From Microbacterium hydrothermale (GTDB lineage: Bacteria > Actinomycetota > Actinomycetes > Actinomycetales > Microbacteriaceae): DNA of 64,000 nt. Positions 55,124-64,000 of the stretch are shown one piece after another. The stretch spans positions 434,001 to 498,000 of the forward strand of contig NZ_STGM01000001.1 of NCBI RefSeq assembly GCF_004854025.1. The letters run 5' to 3'. The notes under the pieces were generated by a model. That model was not told the DNA's origin, made no database searches, and worked only from the letters and a program-made list of their open reading frames with translations. Every line of letters starts with the position of its first letter. Position 1 is the stretch's first letter. The position numbers and the translations under genes were made by a program.

Positions 55124-56548
55124 TCAGACCCCGAAGTACAGCTCGTACTCGAAGGGGTGCGGACGCTGAGCGATCGGCTGGATCTCGTTCTCGATCTTGT
55201 ACTCGATCCAGGTGTCGATGAGCTCCTGCGTGAAGACGCCACCGGCGAGCAGGAACTCGTGGTCGGCGCGCAGGGCCTCGAGCGAGTCGAGCAGCGAGTT
55301 CGGAACCTGCGGGATGTTCTTGGCCTCTTCGGCGGGGAGCTCGTAGAGGTCCTTGTCGACGGGCTCGTGCGGCTCGATGCGGTTCTTGATGCCGTCGATG
55401 CCGGCCATCAGCTGGGCCGCGAACGCGAGGTACGGGTTGCCCGAGGCGTCGGGCGCGCGGAACTCGATGCGCTTGGCCTTGGGGTTCGACCCCGTGATCG
55501 GGATGCGGATGGCCGCAGAGCGGTTACCGGCCGAGTACACCAGGTTGACCGGAGCCTCGAAGCCCTTCACCAGGCGGTGGTAGCTGTTGAGGGTCGGGTT
55601 GGTGAAGGCGAGCACCGCGGGAGCGTGCGCCAGCAGACCGCCGATGTACCAGCGGGCGATGTCGGAGAGCCCGCCGTAGCCGGTCTCGTCGTAGAACAGC
55701 GGCTTGCCGTCGTTCCACAGCGACTGGTGCGTGTGCATGCCCGAGCCGTTGTCACCGAAGAGCGGCTTCGGCATGAAGGTCGCGACCTTGCCCCACTGCT
55801 CGCAGGTGTTCTTGACGATGTACTTGAACTTCAGGATGTCGTCGGCCGCGTGCAGCATCGTGTCGAAGCGGTAGTTGATCTCCTGCTGACCACCGGTACC
55901 GACCTCGTGGTGCGAGCGCTCGAGCGCGAAGCCCGCCTCGATCAGCTTGAGGGTGATGTCGTCGCGGAGGTCCGCCGTCTTGTCGACGGGGGAGACGGGG
56001 AAGTAGCCGCCCTTGTAGGGGGTCTTGTTGGCGAGGTTGCCGCCCTCTTCTTCACGGCCCGTGTTCCACGCGCCCTCTTCGGAGTCGACCGAGTAGAAGC
56101 TCGAGTTCTGCTTCACTTCGTAACGCACGTCGTCGAAGATGTAGAACTCGGCCTCGGGCGCGAAGAACGCGGTGTCGGCGATGCCGGTGGAGGCGAGGTA
56201 CTTCTCAGCCTTCTTGGCGACCTGGCGCGGGTCCTTGCCGTAGATCTCACCGTTGCGCGGGTTGTAGATGTCGAAGATCATGACGAGGGTCTTGGCCTCG
56301 CGGAACTGGTCGACGTACGCCGTGGTGACGTCGGGGATCAGCTGCATGTCCGACTCGTGGATGTTCGCGAACCCGCGGATCGACGAGCCGTCGAACAGCT
56401 GTCCGACGGTGAAGAACTCCTCGTCGACGGTCGAGGCGGGGATGTTGAAGTGCTGCTGCACACCAGGAAGATCCGTGAAACGGATGTCGAGGAACTTGAC
56501 GTCCTCGTCCTGGATGAACTTCAGCACCTCGGACGAATCTTTGAACAT
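55124..56548 (-). CDS. glnA: Glutamine synthetase type I (GlnA1)
   Basis: A 474-residue dodecameric glutamine synthetase, the main ammonium-assimilating enzyme. Active-site motifs are [37 protein letters not shown] and NRSAAIRIP. The adenylylation Tyr402 is present in [11 protein letters not shown], so it is the GlnE target. ATG 56548 follows CTGGAG. The 133-base gap to the divergent RDD gene must hold its promoter; I could not assign a GlnR site with confidence. Confidence 0.97.
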   Translation of the reverse strand: MFKDSSEVLKFIQDEDVKFLDIRFTDLPGVQQHFNIPASTVDEEFFTVGQLFDGSSIRGFANIHESDMQLIPDVTTAYVDQFREAKTLVMIFDIYNPRNGEIYGKDPRQVAKKAEKYLASTGIADTAFFAPEAEFYIFDDVRYEVKQNSSFYSVDSEEGAWNTGREEEGGNLANKTPYKGGYFPVSPVDKTADLRDDITLKLIEAGFALERSHHEVGTGGQQEINYRFDTMLHAADDILKFKYIVKNTCEQWGKVATFMPKPLFGDNGSGMHTHQSLWNDGKPLFYDETGYGGLSDIARWYIGGLLAHAPAVLAFTNPTLNSYHRLVKGFEAPVNLVYSAGNRSAAIRIPITGSNPKAKRIEFRAPDASGNPYLAFAAQLMAGIDGIKNRIEPHEPVDKDLYELPAEEAKNIPQVPNSLLDSLEALRADHEFLLAGGVFTQELIDTWIEYKIENEIQPIAQRPHPFEYELYFGV

Positions 56549-56681
56549 GAAGACTCCAGAGGTAGAACATTCGGGATCATGCCGGCCTCGGCCAGCCTCC
56601 TCGACCCTACCCAGAACCGGTGTCCCGGTCATATCTCGCATGTTTCCGGGATGTTACGCCGACCCGATTACGCTGGATGCC

Positions 56682-57110
56682 GTGACCGTCCCCGCCGAGA
56701 ACGACTACCCGGGCCAGCGGCTCGGCCTTCCCCGCGAGGGTCGCGGCTCGATCGCCCGTCCCGGCCGCCGCATCGCGGCGCTGCTGATCGACGTCGCCAG
56801 CGCCGGCCTGATCGGCTTCGCGTTCTTCTCCAGCCCCGATCCGGTCACCGGCGTCCCGTTCGCCAACCCCATCGCGACGAACCTCATCTTCTTCGCGGTG
56901 CAGATCCTCTTCATCCCGCTGCTGGGCGGCAGCCCGGGGCACCGACTCCTGGGGATGCGTCTCGAATTGGCATCCGGAGGCTGGGTCGGATTCTGGCGGC
57001 CCATCGTGCGCACCGTGCTACTGGCCCTCATCATCCCCGCCGTCGTGTGGGACGCCGACCAGCGAGGCCTGCACGACAAGGCCGTCGGAACGGTGCTCGT
57101 CCGCAGCTGA
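56682..57110 (+). CDS. RDD family membrane protein
   Basis: A 142-residue protein with PGRRIAALLIDVASAGLIGFAF (the Arg...Asp RDD motif), three hydrophobic segments and GSPGHRLLGMRLE plus DADQRGLHDKAVGTVLV, all typical of RDD proteins. The GTG start is chosen by homology. Function is probably small-molecule or ion transport; no more can be said. Confidence 0.88.
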   Translation: MTVPAENDYPGQRLGLPREGRGSIARPGRRIAALLIDVASAGLIGFAFFSSPDPVTGVPFANPIATNLIFFAVQILFIPLLGGSPGHRLLGMRLELASGGWVGFWRPIVRTVLLALIIPAVVWDADQRGLHDKAVGTVLVRS

Positions 57111-57143
57111 GCGTCCATCCCCCGGGGTCCCGGGAACGACGAG

Positions 57144-57170
57144 AAAGGCCCCCGCTGAGCGGGGGCCTTT
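57144..57170. terminator. Bidirectional terminator
   Basis: AAAGGCCCCCGC and GCGGGGGCCTTT form a perfect 12-bp stem with loop TGA. The A and T ends give a U-run on each strand between the RDD gene and the convergent DUF4191 gene. Confidence 0.88.
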
Positions 57171-57178
57171 TCACGAGG

Positions 57179-57889
57179 TCAACGGGGGCGCGGTGCGCGC
57201 ATCTTGGTGGGGTCGACGCCCTTCGGGATGGGCAGCGACGACAGCCCCTGGGAGACCGACGAGACCCGCTTGATGACCGCCGCCATGGTGGCGCGGTCGA
57301 CCTTCTTGGGCAGGGCCTTGATGGTCGAGGCGAGCTTGGCGATGGGCACCTCGTCGTCGCCGTGTCCGACGTAGAGCACCGTGACGGGCACACCGGCCGC
57401 GACGCGCAGGACGCGCGAGCGCTCCTCGCCGACCAGCCGCGTGAGGCGGTTGCGATTGCCCTCGCCGATCAGCACGACGCCGCCACGGCCGATCGCACGG
57501 TAGAGGGCTTCCTGGGTGCGGGGGTTGACGCCGACCGGGGTCTCGGAGGCCTGCCAGTTGCGGCCGAGCGACGACGACAGCACGTGACCGGTCGCGCCGG
57601 GCATGCCGTCGATCTTCTTGTACATCGCCGTGGTGGACAGCCGCGTCATGGTGATCATCGCGGCCAGGATGCCGGCGAGCAGACCCGTGACGCCCCACAG
57701 GATGACGCTCCACACCGCCAGCGGCGGGATCAGGAAGCCGATGAGCACGCCGACGGCGATGCCCACCAGGACGATGCCCGCGAGCAGGAAGGGCAGCCAG
57801 CGGTACTCCTTCTGCGTGAAGGTGTAGAGCGTTCGGAGCTGCGAGAAGAAGCCCGGACGCTTCTCGGGCGTGGTGGTGCGAGCGGCCAT
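57179..57889 (-). CDS. DUF4191 family membrane protein
   Basis: A 236-residue protein: a basic N-terminus with KRPGFFSQLRTLYTFTQKEYRW, two helices (about 33-55 and 60-82), then a soluble domain with GMPGATGHVLSSSLGRNWQ, GRGGVVLIGEGNRNRLTRLV and a C-terminal KGVDPTKMRAPRPR. This is DUF4191, an actinobacterial family of unknown role. The start is ATG 57889. Confidence 0.9.
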   Translation of the reverse strand: MAARTTTPEKRPGFFSQLRTLYTFTQKEYRWLPFLLAGIVLVGIAVGVLIGFLIPPLAVWSVILWGVTGLLAGILAAMITMTRLSTTAMYKKIDGMPGATGHVLSSSLGRNWQASETPVGVNPRTQEALYRAIGRGGVVLIGEGNRNRLTRLVGEERSRVLRVAAGVPVTVLYVGHGDDEVPIAKLASTIKALPKKVDRATMAAVIKRVSSVSQGLSSLPIPKGVDPTKMRAPRPR

Positions 57890-58006
57890 GTGAACGATTC
57901 TATCTTCGCCGCGCACCGTTCCTCCCCAGGCGGGGGACCGCGGCCGTCATCCCCATTCCGCCGCCGTGCCGCCACGCGCCGTCGCGAACTCACCGACGAT
58001 CGGGGG

Positions 58007-59020
58007 ATGACCGCCGCGACCCCCTCCCTCCCCGTCGAACCGTTCACCGCCTACCTGCAGCGGCGAGGCACCAGCGCTACCGCGCTGACCGCGGGCGAGG
58101 TCGTCACCGCCACCATCGGCCTCCTGCGCGGATGCCGATCCGCGCACAGGACCGATGAGGGAGCCACCTGGTGGCTCACGGCGCACGGACGACCGGTGGT
58201 CGTGTCCGACGCGGGCGCGCCCGACGTCGTGTCGACGACGGCCGACGGCCTCGATCGACTCGCCGCCCTCGCCCCCGACCGGACCACGCGGGACCTCGTG
58301 GCGCGCGCCGGAGAGGCGGTGGCGACTCGTTCCCCTCGCGAATGGGAGGCCATGGAGAGGCGCCTCTTCGCGCACGCGGACCCCGAACCCCTCGTCCTGG
58401 GGCCGCTGACACCGAGGGCGACGGTCGAACCGCCCGTCGTCACCCCCGCGCCCCTCGCCGGGGGCGTGTTCGACGCGCTCGACACGAGCCTCCTCGACGA
58501 CGTGCGGCGGAGCCTCTCGAGGCTGCGCGAGGGCTGGCTCGCCTCGTCGCGGATCCGCGCGGCGGTCATCGGCGGCGCTCTGGCCGTCGCCCTCGTCGTC
58601 GCGGCGGTGGTGCTCCTCCCCGGTGATCGAGGATCCGCGCCCTCGTCCGCCCCCACCGCGACGGCCTCCGCGACGACATCGGTCGTTCCACACCCGTCGG
58701 CGACGTCGTCGTGGCCGGTCGACGAACGCGTTCCTCTGTCCGACGATGCGACCGACGTCGCGCGGACCCTGTTCGCGCAGATCTCCCGGTGCGGAAGCGA
58801 CCTCGCGTGCCGCGGCGCTCTCGAAGAACCCTCGACGTTCCGCCGCGAATCGCTCCTGCCCGACGCGGAGCACGCGGACATCTCTCTGCTCGAGAACTTC
58901 GGCGGCGTCATCGTCGTGCGCGTCGCCGACGCGACCCGGGCGCAGTACGTCACCCTCGTCCGCTTCAACGACAGATGGCTGGTCCGCGCCGTTGAAACGG
59001 TCGCGGACCAGCCATCATGA
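58007..59020 (+). CDS. Single-pass membrane protein, function unknown
   Basis: A 337-residue protein: a soluble N-terminal part (1-180) with PFTAYLQRRGTSATALTAGEVVTATIGLLRG and WWLTAHGRPVVVSDAG, one helix near 185-207, a Ser/Thr/Pro-rich linker, and an exported domain with two Cys (SRCGSDLACRGAL). The N-terminal part resembles the reader half of some kinase-less actinobacterial secretion regulators, but I cannot name it. GGGGG precedes the ATG. Confidence 0.75.
   Translation: MTAATPSLPVEPFTAYLQRRGTSATALTAGEVVTATIGLLRGCRSAHRTDEGATWWLTAHGRPVVVSDAGAPDVVSTTADGLDRLAALAPDRTTRDLVARAGEAVATRSPREWEAMERRLFAHADPEPLVLGPLTPRATVEPPVVTPAPLAGGVFDALDTSLLDDVRRSLSRLREGWLASSRIRAAVIGGALAVALVVAAVVLLPGDRGSAPSSAPTATASATTSVVPHPSATSSWPVDERVPLSDDATDVARTLFAQISRCGSDLACRGALEEPSTFRRESLLPDAEHADISLLENFGGVIVVRVADATRAQYVTLVRFNDRWLVRAVETVADQPS
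58974..59016. terminator. Terminator embedded in the 3' coding end
   Basis: GATGGCTGGTCCGCG at 58974-58988 pairs perfectly with CGCGGACCAGCCATC at 59002-59016 (15 bp, 13-base loop). The hairpin ends one base before the stop codon of the plus-strand gene and lies 22 bases past the sucB stop, so it probably serves both. Confidence 0.7.
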
Positions 59021-59037
59021 GCCGGTGCTCAGCGGAG

Positions 59038-60768
59038 TCAGATGCCGAGATCGCCCTCGAACTGCGCCGCCTCGAGGCGAGCCTTGACCGCACCGAGGAA
59101 GCGCGCGGCGTCGGCGCCGTCGATGATGCGGTGGTCGTACGACAGGGCCAGGTAGACGTAGGAGCGCACCGAGATGGCATCCTTCCCATCGACCGTGACG
59201 ACACCCGGCTTCTTCACCACGGCACCGAGGCCGAGAATCGCCGACTGGGGCAGGAACACGATGGGCGTGTCGAACAGCGCGCCGCGCGAACCGGTGTTGG
59301 TCAGCGTGAACGTGCCGCCCGCGAGCTCGTCGGGCTTGAGCTTGTTGTCGCGCGTGCGCGCCGCGAGATCGGCGATCTCACGGGCGAGCTGGGCGATGTT
59401 CTTCTCACCCGCGTCCTTGACGACCGGCGTGAGCAGGCCGCGCTCGGTGTCGACGGCGATCGCCACGTTCTCGTGAGCGGGGTAGACGATCTCGTCGCCC
59501 TCCACCGTGGAGTTGATGATCGGGTAGGTCTTCAGCGCCTCGATGGCCGCGATCGCGAAGAAGGGGAGGAACGACAGCTTGTCGCCCGTCTTCTGCTGGA
59601 ACTCACCCTTGAAGCGGTCGCGCAGCGCTGCGACCTTGGTCACGTCGACCTCGACGACGGTGGTGAGCTGAGCGGTCGCCTGCATCGACGCCACGGCGCG
59701 CTCGGCGATGACCTTGCGCAGGCGAGACATCTTCTGGGTCGTTCCGCGCAGCGGCGAGACCTCCACCGGCGCGGACGCCGCGGCGGCCGGAGCCGGGGTG
59801 GCGGACGCGGCCGGAGCCGACGCTGCCGCTTCGGCGGCCTTCAGCACGTCTTCCTTGCGGATGCGACCGCCGACGCCGCTGCCCTTGACGGACTTCAGGT
59901 CGACGCCCTGCTGCTGCGCGAGACGACGCACGAGGGGGGTGACGTAGGTGACGTCGTCGTTCGACGACGCGGCGGGGGCCTGCTCCGCCGGCTTCTCGGC
60001 GGCGGGGGCGGGCTGCGCGGCGGGGGCGGGCTGCTCCGCCGGCTTCTCCTGCTCGGCCGGCTTCTGCTCCGCGGCGGGGGCGGGCTGCTCGACCGGCTTC
60101 TCTTCGGCGGCCGGGGCGGCGGGCGCCTCCTCCTTCGCCGCGGCGGGGGCGCCGCTTCCGATGCGCGCGAGGGCGGCACCGACGTTCACGGTCTCGTCCT
60201 CCTGCACGAGGATCTCCTGCAGGGTGCCGGCGACCGGCGAGGGGATCTCGGTGTCGACCTTGTCGGTCGAGATCTCCAGCAGGGGCTCATCGACGGCCAC
60301 GTCGTCTCCGACGGCCTTGAGCCAGCGGGTCACGGTGCCCTCGGTGACGCTCTCGCCCAGCTCGGGGAGGGTCACCTCGGTGGCGTCGCCGGAGGCGGCC
60401 GGAGCCGACTGCTCGGCCGGAGCGGCCTGCTCGGCGGGGGCGGAGGCGGCGGGAGCCGGCTCTTCGGCCGGCGCGGATTCCGCCGCGGCGGGAGCGGCCT
60501 GCGGGGCGTCGTCGCTGGAGGACGCGCCCGAACCGTCGCCGATCTTGGCGAGGACGGCGCCGACCTCGACGGTCTCGTCTTCCTGGACGAGGATCTCTTC
60601 GATCACGCCCGAGACGGGCGAAGGGATCTCGGTGTCGACCTTGTCGGTCGAGATCTCCAACAGCCCCTCATCCTCCTGGACGGTGTCCCCGACCTGCTTG
60701 AGCCAGCGGGTGACCGTTCCCTCGGTGACGCTCTCGCCGAGAGCGGGGAGGACGACGGATGTGCTCAT
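59038..60768 (-). CDS. sucB: Dihydrolipoamide acyltransferase, E2 component (SucB/AceF type)
   Basis: A 576-residue E2. Two lipoyl domains carry the attachment lysines Lys43 and Lys170 in identical [15 protein letters not shown] contexts. An Ala/Pro/Glu-rich linker follows (about 205-285), then the E3-binding domain ([20 protein letters not shown]...GRIRKEDVL) and the catalytic domain with [15 protein letters not shown]. It is usually annotated as succinyltransferase, but in Actinobacteria such E2 proteins serve pyruvate dehydrogenase with AceE. AAGGAGA precedes the ATG. Lpd lies just upstream. Confidence 0.93.
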   Translation of the reverse strand: MSTSVVLPALGESVTEGTVTRWLKQVGDTVQEDEGLLEISTDKVDTEIPSPVSGVIEEILVQEDETVEVGAVLAKIGDGSGASSSDDAPQAAPAAAESAPAEEPAPAASAPAEQAAPAEQSAPAASGDATEVTLPELGESVTEGTVTRWLKAVGDDVAVDEPLLEISTDKVDTEIPSPVAGTLQEILVQEDETVNVGAALARIGSGAPAAAKEEAPAAPAAEEKPVEQPAPAAEQKPAEQEKPAEQPAPAAQPAPAAEKPAEQAPAASSNDDVTYVTPLVRRLAQQQGVDLKSVKGSGVGGRIRKEDVLKAAEAAASAPAASATPAPAAAASAPVEVSPLRGTTQKMSRLRKVIAERAVASMQATAQLTTVVEVDVTKVAALRDRFKGEFQQKTGDKLSFLPFFAIAAIEALKTYPIINSTVEGDEIVYPAHENVAIAVDTERGLLTPVVKDAGEKNIAQLAREIADLAARTRDNKLKPDELAGGTFTLTNTGSRGALFDTPIVFLPQSAILGLGAVVKKPGVVTVDGKDAISVRSYVYLALSYDHRIIDGADAARFLGAVKARLEAAQFEGDLGI

Positions 60769-60822
60769 GGATATGTCTCCTTCGTACCGGATGCGGTATC
60801 TAGCTTAGTGACCGGTTGTCGG

Positions 60823-62196
60823 TCAGAGTGCGTGCAGCGGCTTGCCCGCGAGAGCCAGGAAGGCCTCGCCGAGCGCCTCGCTCTGAGTGGGGTGCGCGTG
60901 GACGAACGGCGCGATGTCTTCGGGATGCGCCTCCCAGCCGACGGCCAGCTGCGCCTCGGAGATCAGCTCCCCGACCCGGTCGCCCACCAGGTGCGCACCG
61001 ACGACGGGGCCGTCGACACGGCGGACGATCTTCACGATGCCCGAGGTGCCGATGATCTCGCTGCGGCCGTTTCCGGCCAGGTTGTACTCGTACGCGCGAA
61101 CGGCCTCGGATCCGTAACGATCCTGCGCCTGCGCCTCGGTGAGCCCCACCGAGGCCACCTCGGGGTGCGAGTAGGCCACCCGCGGAACATCGACGTCGGG
61201 GACGAGGACGGGGGAGAGCCCCGCGATCTCCTCGGCTACGAAGATGCCCTGCTGGAATCCCCGGTGAGCGAGCTGCAGCCCCGGCACGATGTCGCCGACG
61301 GCCCAGACGTGCGCCGCAGTGGTGCGCAGCCGCGCGTCGGTCTGCACGAAGCCGCGCTCCAGCACGACCCCGGCTTCCTCGTACCCGAGACCGGCGGTCG
61401 CGGGTCCTCGACCCACGGCCACCAGGACGTAGTCGGCGGTCAGCTCGCTCCCGTCGTCGAGGACGACCGTCACGGTGTCGTCGCCCGACGAGAGCGAGGT
61501 GAACCGTCGACCCAGCTGGAAGGCGATGCCCCTCTTGCGGAACGCCCGCTCGAGAGCCTTGCTCGACGACACGTCCTCGGCCGGCAGCAGGTGGGGGAGC
61601 GCCTCGACGATCGTCACCTCGACGCCGAACGAGCGCCACACGCTCGCGAACTCGACGCCGATGACGCCACCGCCGAGCACGACCACGCGCTCCGGGATGA
61701 CGTCGAGATCGAGTGCCTGCTCGCTCGTGAGCACGCGGCCGCCGATCTCGAGGCCCGGGAGGCTGCGGCTGTACGAGCCCGTCGCGAGGACGACGTCCGT
61801 GCCGCGGTAGACGTCGTCGCCGACACGGACGGCGGGTCCTGCCTCGAGCCGCCCCTCTCCGGCGACCACACGGATGCCGCGCGCCGAGATGAGACCCTCG
61901 AGACCCTTGAACTTCTTGGCGACGATCCCCTCGCGGTAGGCGCGCACGCGCGCCGGGTCGATCCCGCCGAAGGTCACATCCACGCCGATGTCGGCCGCCC
62001 CGCGCGCGGCGTCGGCGACCTCTCCGGCGTGCAGCAGAGCCTTGGTCGGGATGCAGCCGCGGTGCAGGCACGTCCCGCCGACCTTGTCCTTCTCCACGAG
62101 GACGACGTCTTTGCCGAGCTCGGCGAGACGGAGGGCCGCGGCGTAGCCGCCGCTCCCCCCGCCGAGCACGACGACGTCGGCGGTGTACTCGGTCAC
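60823..62196 (-). CDS. lpdA: Dihydrolipoyl dehydrogenase
   Basis: A 457-residue FAD enzyme that reoxidises lipoyl groups with NAD. Motifs are the FAD-binding GGGSGGYAAA at 12-21, redox-active disulfide GGTCLHRGCIPTK, NAD-binding GGGVIGVEFA, ATG and GDI motifs, and the C-terminal active-site HAHPTQSE. GTG 62196 overlaps the pepA stop by four bases; sucB follows after 54 bases. Confidence 0.96.
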   Translation of the reverse strand: MTEYTADVVVLGGGSGGYAAALRLAELGKDVVLVEKDKVGGTCLHRGCIPTKALLHAGEVADAARGAADIGVDVTFGGIDPARVRAYREGIVAKKFKGLEGLISARGIRVVAGEGRLEAGPAVRVGDDVYRGTDVVLATGSYSRSLPGLEIGGRVLTSEQALDLDVIPERVVVLGGGVIGVEFASVWRSFGVEVTIVEALPHLLPAEDVSSSKALERAFRKRGIAFQLGRRFTSLSSGDDTVTVVLDDGSELTADYVLVAVGRGPATAGLGYEEAGVVLERGFVQTDARLRTTAAHVWAVGDIVPGLQLAHRGFQQGIFVAEEIAGLSPVLVPDVDVPRVAYSHPEVASVGLTEAQAQDRYGSEAVRAYEYNLAGNGRSEIIGTSGIVKIVRRVDGPVVGAHLVGDRVGELISEAQLAVGWEAHPEDIAPFVHAHPTQSEALGEAFLALAGKPLHAL

Positions 62197-63659
62197 CGCG
62201 CGCCGTCCGTGGCGAGCATCTCCACGAGCGAGCGGACGGTCGCGCCGGTGACGCCCTTGTCGGTGTATCCGAAGGGCGCGGACTTGTTCATGCCCACTCC
62301 CGCGATGTCGAGGTGCACCCACGGGATGCGCGGCGCGTCGGCGTCCTCCGACACCCGACCGACGAAGTGGCGCAGGAACAGTCCGGCGAACAGCGAGCCG
62401 CCGGCGGGGTCGCCGATCTTGGCGTTCTGCAGGTCGGCGATGGGGGAGTCCAGGTCGTCGACCATGTGGTCGGGCAGCGGCAGCTGCCAGGCCAGCTCGG
62501 CCGCGCGGCCGGCGGCTGCGAGGTACGACGCGACGGCGGCATCCTCGCCCATCACACCGGTGTGCCGGTTTCCGAGGGCGACGGTGATCGCGCCGGTGAG
62601 GGTCGCGACGTCGACGATCAGATCGGGGTTCTCGCGGCTGGCCGCGGCGAGACCGTCGGCCAGGACGAGGCGCCCCTCGGCGTCGGTGTTCAGCACCTCG
62701 ACCGTGGTGCCGTCCAGGGTGCGCAGCACGTCGCCGGGGCGCGTCGCGCGACCCGAGGGCATGTTGTCGGCGATGCAGAGCCACGCGCTGACCTTGACGG
62801 GCAGCTTCATCTCGGCGGCGGCCTTGAGCACCGCGAGCACCGTGGCGGCTCCGCACATGTCGTACTTCATGCCGACCATGGATGCCGGCGGCTTCAGCGA
62901 CAGCCCGCCGGTGTCGAAAGTGATGCCCTTGCCGACGAGGGCGACATGGCGCTCCGCGTCCGCGGGCGAGTACTCCAGGCGCACCATACGGGGCGGGCGG
63001 TCGGATCCCTGGCCGACGCCGAGGATTCCGCCGTAGCCGCCCTCGCGCAGGGCCGTCTCGTCGAGCACCTCCACCTCGACGGGGAGGTCCGCCACGGCCG
63101 CGACGGCCGCGTCGGCGAAGTCCGCGGGGCCCAGCCACTCGGCGGGCGTGGTGACGAGGTCCTTGACGAGCGCGACGGCGCCCGAGATCGCGGCGACCGC
63201 GGCGACGTCGGCATCGCTCGGCGCCTCGGCCGCCGACACCGTCACGCGCTCGGCGCGGGCCTTCGGCGACTTTTTCTTGTAGTCGGCGAACCGGTAACCG
63301 CCCAGGGCGGCGCCCTCGGCGATCGGCCGCCAGGGTGCGGCGACGAGCGACTGCACGGCGACGTGCGCGAACCCGGTCAGCTGGCGCAGGCCCGTGCCCG
63401 CGGCATCCCGAACCGCCGCCTCGTCGGCACCGGCCCCGGCGCCCGCCACGGCCACGGGCGTGTCGACGCCCGGTACGTGCACGCGCTGAAACGAGCCCGC
63501 GGCGCCGGTGAAGCCGACGGCGGCGAGGGCCGCGCCCAATCCCTCCCAGCCGGCGGGGTCGGACGCTCCCTCCGTCGAGGGCGGGACGATCAGGAGGATC
63601 GCATCGGCATCGGATTCGCGTACGGGGGCGTCGGTGAACGCCACGGAGGGGAAGGGCAT
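62193..63659 (-). CDS. pepA: Leucyl aminopeptidase (M17)
   Basis: A 488-residue cytosolic aminopeptidase with two metal ions. The C-terminal catalytic domain has GKGITFDTGGLSLKP, MKYDMCGAA and the signature NTDAEGRLVLADG. AGGATGG lies six bases before ATG 63659, which is preferred over ATG 63668. It is first in the pepA-lpd-sucB group. Confidence 0.95.
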   Translation of the reverse strand: MPFPSVAFTDAPVRESDADAILLIVPPSTEGASDPAGWEGLGAALAAVGFTGAAGSFQRVHVPGVDTPVAVAGAGAGADEAAVRDAAGTGLRQLTGFAHVAVQSLVAAPWRPIAEGAALGGYRFADYKKKSPKARAERVTVSAAEAPSDADVAAVAAISGAVALVKDLVTTPAEWLGPADFADAAVAAVADLPVEVEVLDETALREGGYGGILGVGQGSDRPPRMVRLEYSPADAERHVALVGKGITFDTGGLSLKPPASMVGMKYDMCGAATVLAVLKAAAEMKLPVKVSAWLCIADNMPSGRATRPGDVLRTLDGTTVEVLNTDAEGRLVLADGLAAASRENPDLIVDVATLTGAITVALGNRHTGVMGEDAAVASYLAAAGRAAELAWQLPLPDHMVDDLDSPIADLQNAKIGDPAGGSLFAGLFLRHFVGRVSEDADAPRIPWVHLDIAGVGMNKSAPFGYTDKGVTGATVRSLVEMLATDGAR

Positions 63660-63743
63660 GGCATCCATCCTAGGTTCGCCCGTGTTCGCTGGCAGCGGGA
63701 CGCACCGCGGCCGGCCGAGCGCGTGCGCTCGTAGAGTGGAGTC

Positions 63744-64000
63744 ATGCCCTCCTCCGCCCCGCTGTACGACCGCGCCCCCGCGGCGCCGCCCGTGCCGTCG
63801 GGCCTGCCGCTCGTGATCGCCCTCACCGGCTTCACGGACGCCGGCGGGGCCGTCACCCGCCTGGTCGAGTACTTCCGCAACGATCTCGAGCCCAATCCCG
63901 TCTTCGTCTTCGACAACGACGTGCTGCTCGACTACCGCGCGCGCCGCCCTCTTGTCACCTTCGTGGAAGACCACCTCACCGACTACCGTCCTTCGCGGCT
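63744..64000 (+). CDS. PAC2 family protein, 5' end
   Basis: The first 85 residues are present; the gene runs off the window. LPLVIALTGFTDAGGAVTRLVEYF and VFDNDVLLDYRARRP fit the PAC2/proteasome-assembly-chaperone-like family found in Actinobacteria. ATG 63744 is the only good start. Confidence 0.88.
   Translation, partial: MPSSAPLYDRAPAAPPVPSGLPLVIALTGFTDAGGAVTRLVEYFRNDLEPNPVFVFDNDVLLDYRARRPLVTFVEDHLTDYRPSR

Noticed and set aside
55109..59020. A 1303-codon open frame on the plus strand
   Set aside because: It runs antisense to glnA1 and DUF4191 and only its last 337 codons are a plausible gene. Long stop-free antisense frames are expected at this GC.
59017..63036. A 1339-codon open frame on the plus strand
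   Set aside because: It is antisense to sucB, lpd and pepA, which are clear by motif; composition is His/Arg/Gly-rich as in shadow frames.

Overview
The window is a high-GC actinobacterial chromosome segment, most likely from Microbacterium or a close Microbacteriaceae relative. Pointers are the GC-rich codon use, many GTG starts and ATGA/GTGA gene overlaps, the DUF3145-fab-fasR-aceE block, the glnA2-glnE-glnA1 block, a polyphosphate glucokinase, and several small protein families typical of Actinomycetota. I see no prophage, insertion sequence or CRISPR array. It reads as core chromosome with a few accessory patches.

Layout. 0-6.2 kb: uppS end, a DsbA/FrnE-like protein, dusB-dgt-dnaG (overlapping genes) and a lone ABC ATPase, then tRNA-Asn. 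6.4-12.5 kb: membrane and signalling genes, including a membrane protein, a Ser/Thr kinase, a DUF2231 protein and a large SGNH-type acyltransferase behind a LacI-type operator. 12.6-16.9 kb: a YgiB/YgiC-like pair, peptide deformylase, a DMT-type transporter, an ICMT-like methyltransferase, tRNA-Met. 17-22 kb: a putative zinc-ribbon nuclease, a small hypothetical protein, an SDR and two CNNM/CorC-type transporters. 22.4-29 kb: a GntR-ABC operon with its own operator, a two-component system beside a Pro-rich exported protein, and a hemagglutinin-like exported protein.

29-37.5 kb is the fatty-acid/pyruvate block: DUF3145, fabF, acpP, fabH, fabD, fasR and aceE, which links acetyl-CoA production to type II fatty acid synthesis. 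37.8-42.2 kb is an accessory patch: a Tat-exported beta-helix protein, acyltransferase-3 and DUF1345 genes overlapping one another, then a CAT-like acetyltransferase. 42.3-46 kb: tRNA-Val, a zinc-ribbon coiled-coil protein, a Pol I-type polymerase and the RNase P RNA. 46-57 kb: ppgK with two small exported proteins, then nitrogen assimilation (glnA2, glnE, glnA1) with an acyl-CoA ligase between. 57-64 kb: RDD and DUF4191 proteins, sucB-type E2, lpd, leucyl aminopeptidase and the start of a PAC2 protein. The E2 and Lpd genes complement aceE to give a complete pyruvate dehydrogenase set.

The most unusual whole-window signal is the heptamer GGATGCC/GGCATCC, which is strongly over-represented by eye. 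It recurs as inverted pairs inside intergenic hairpins (about 14.3, 25.1, 29.7, 52.3 and 55.0 kb). This resembles the way Neisseria and Pasteurellaceae uptake sequences are built into terminators.
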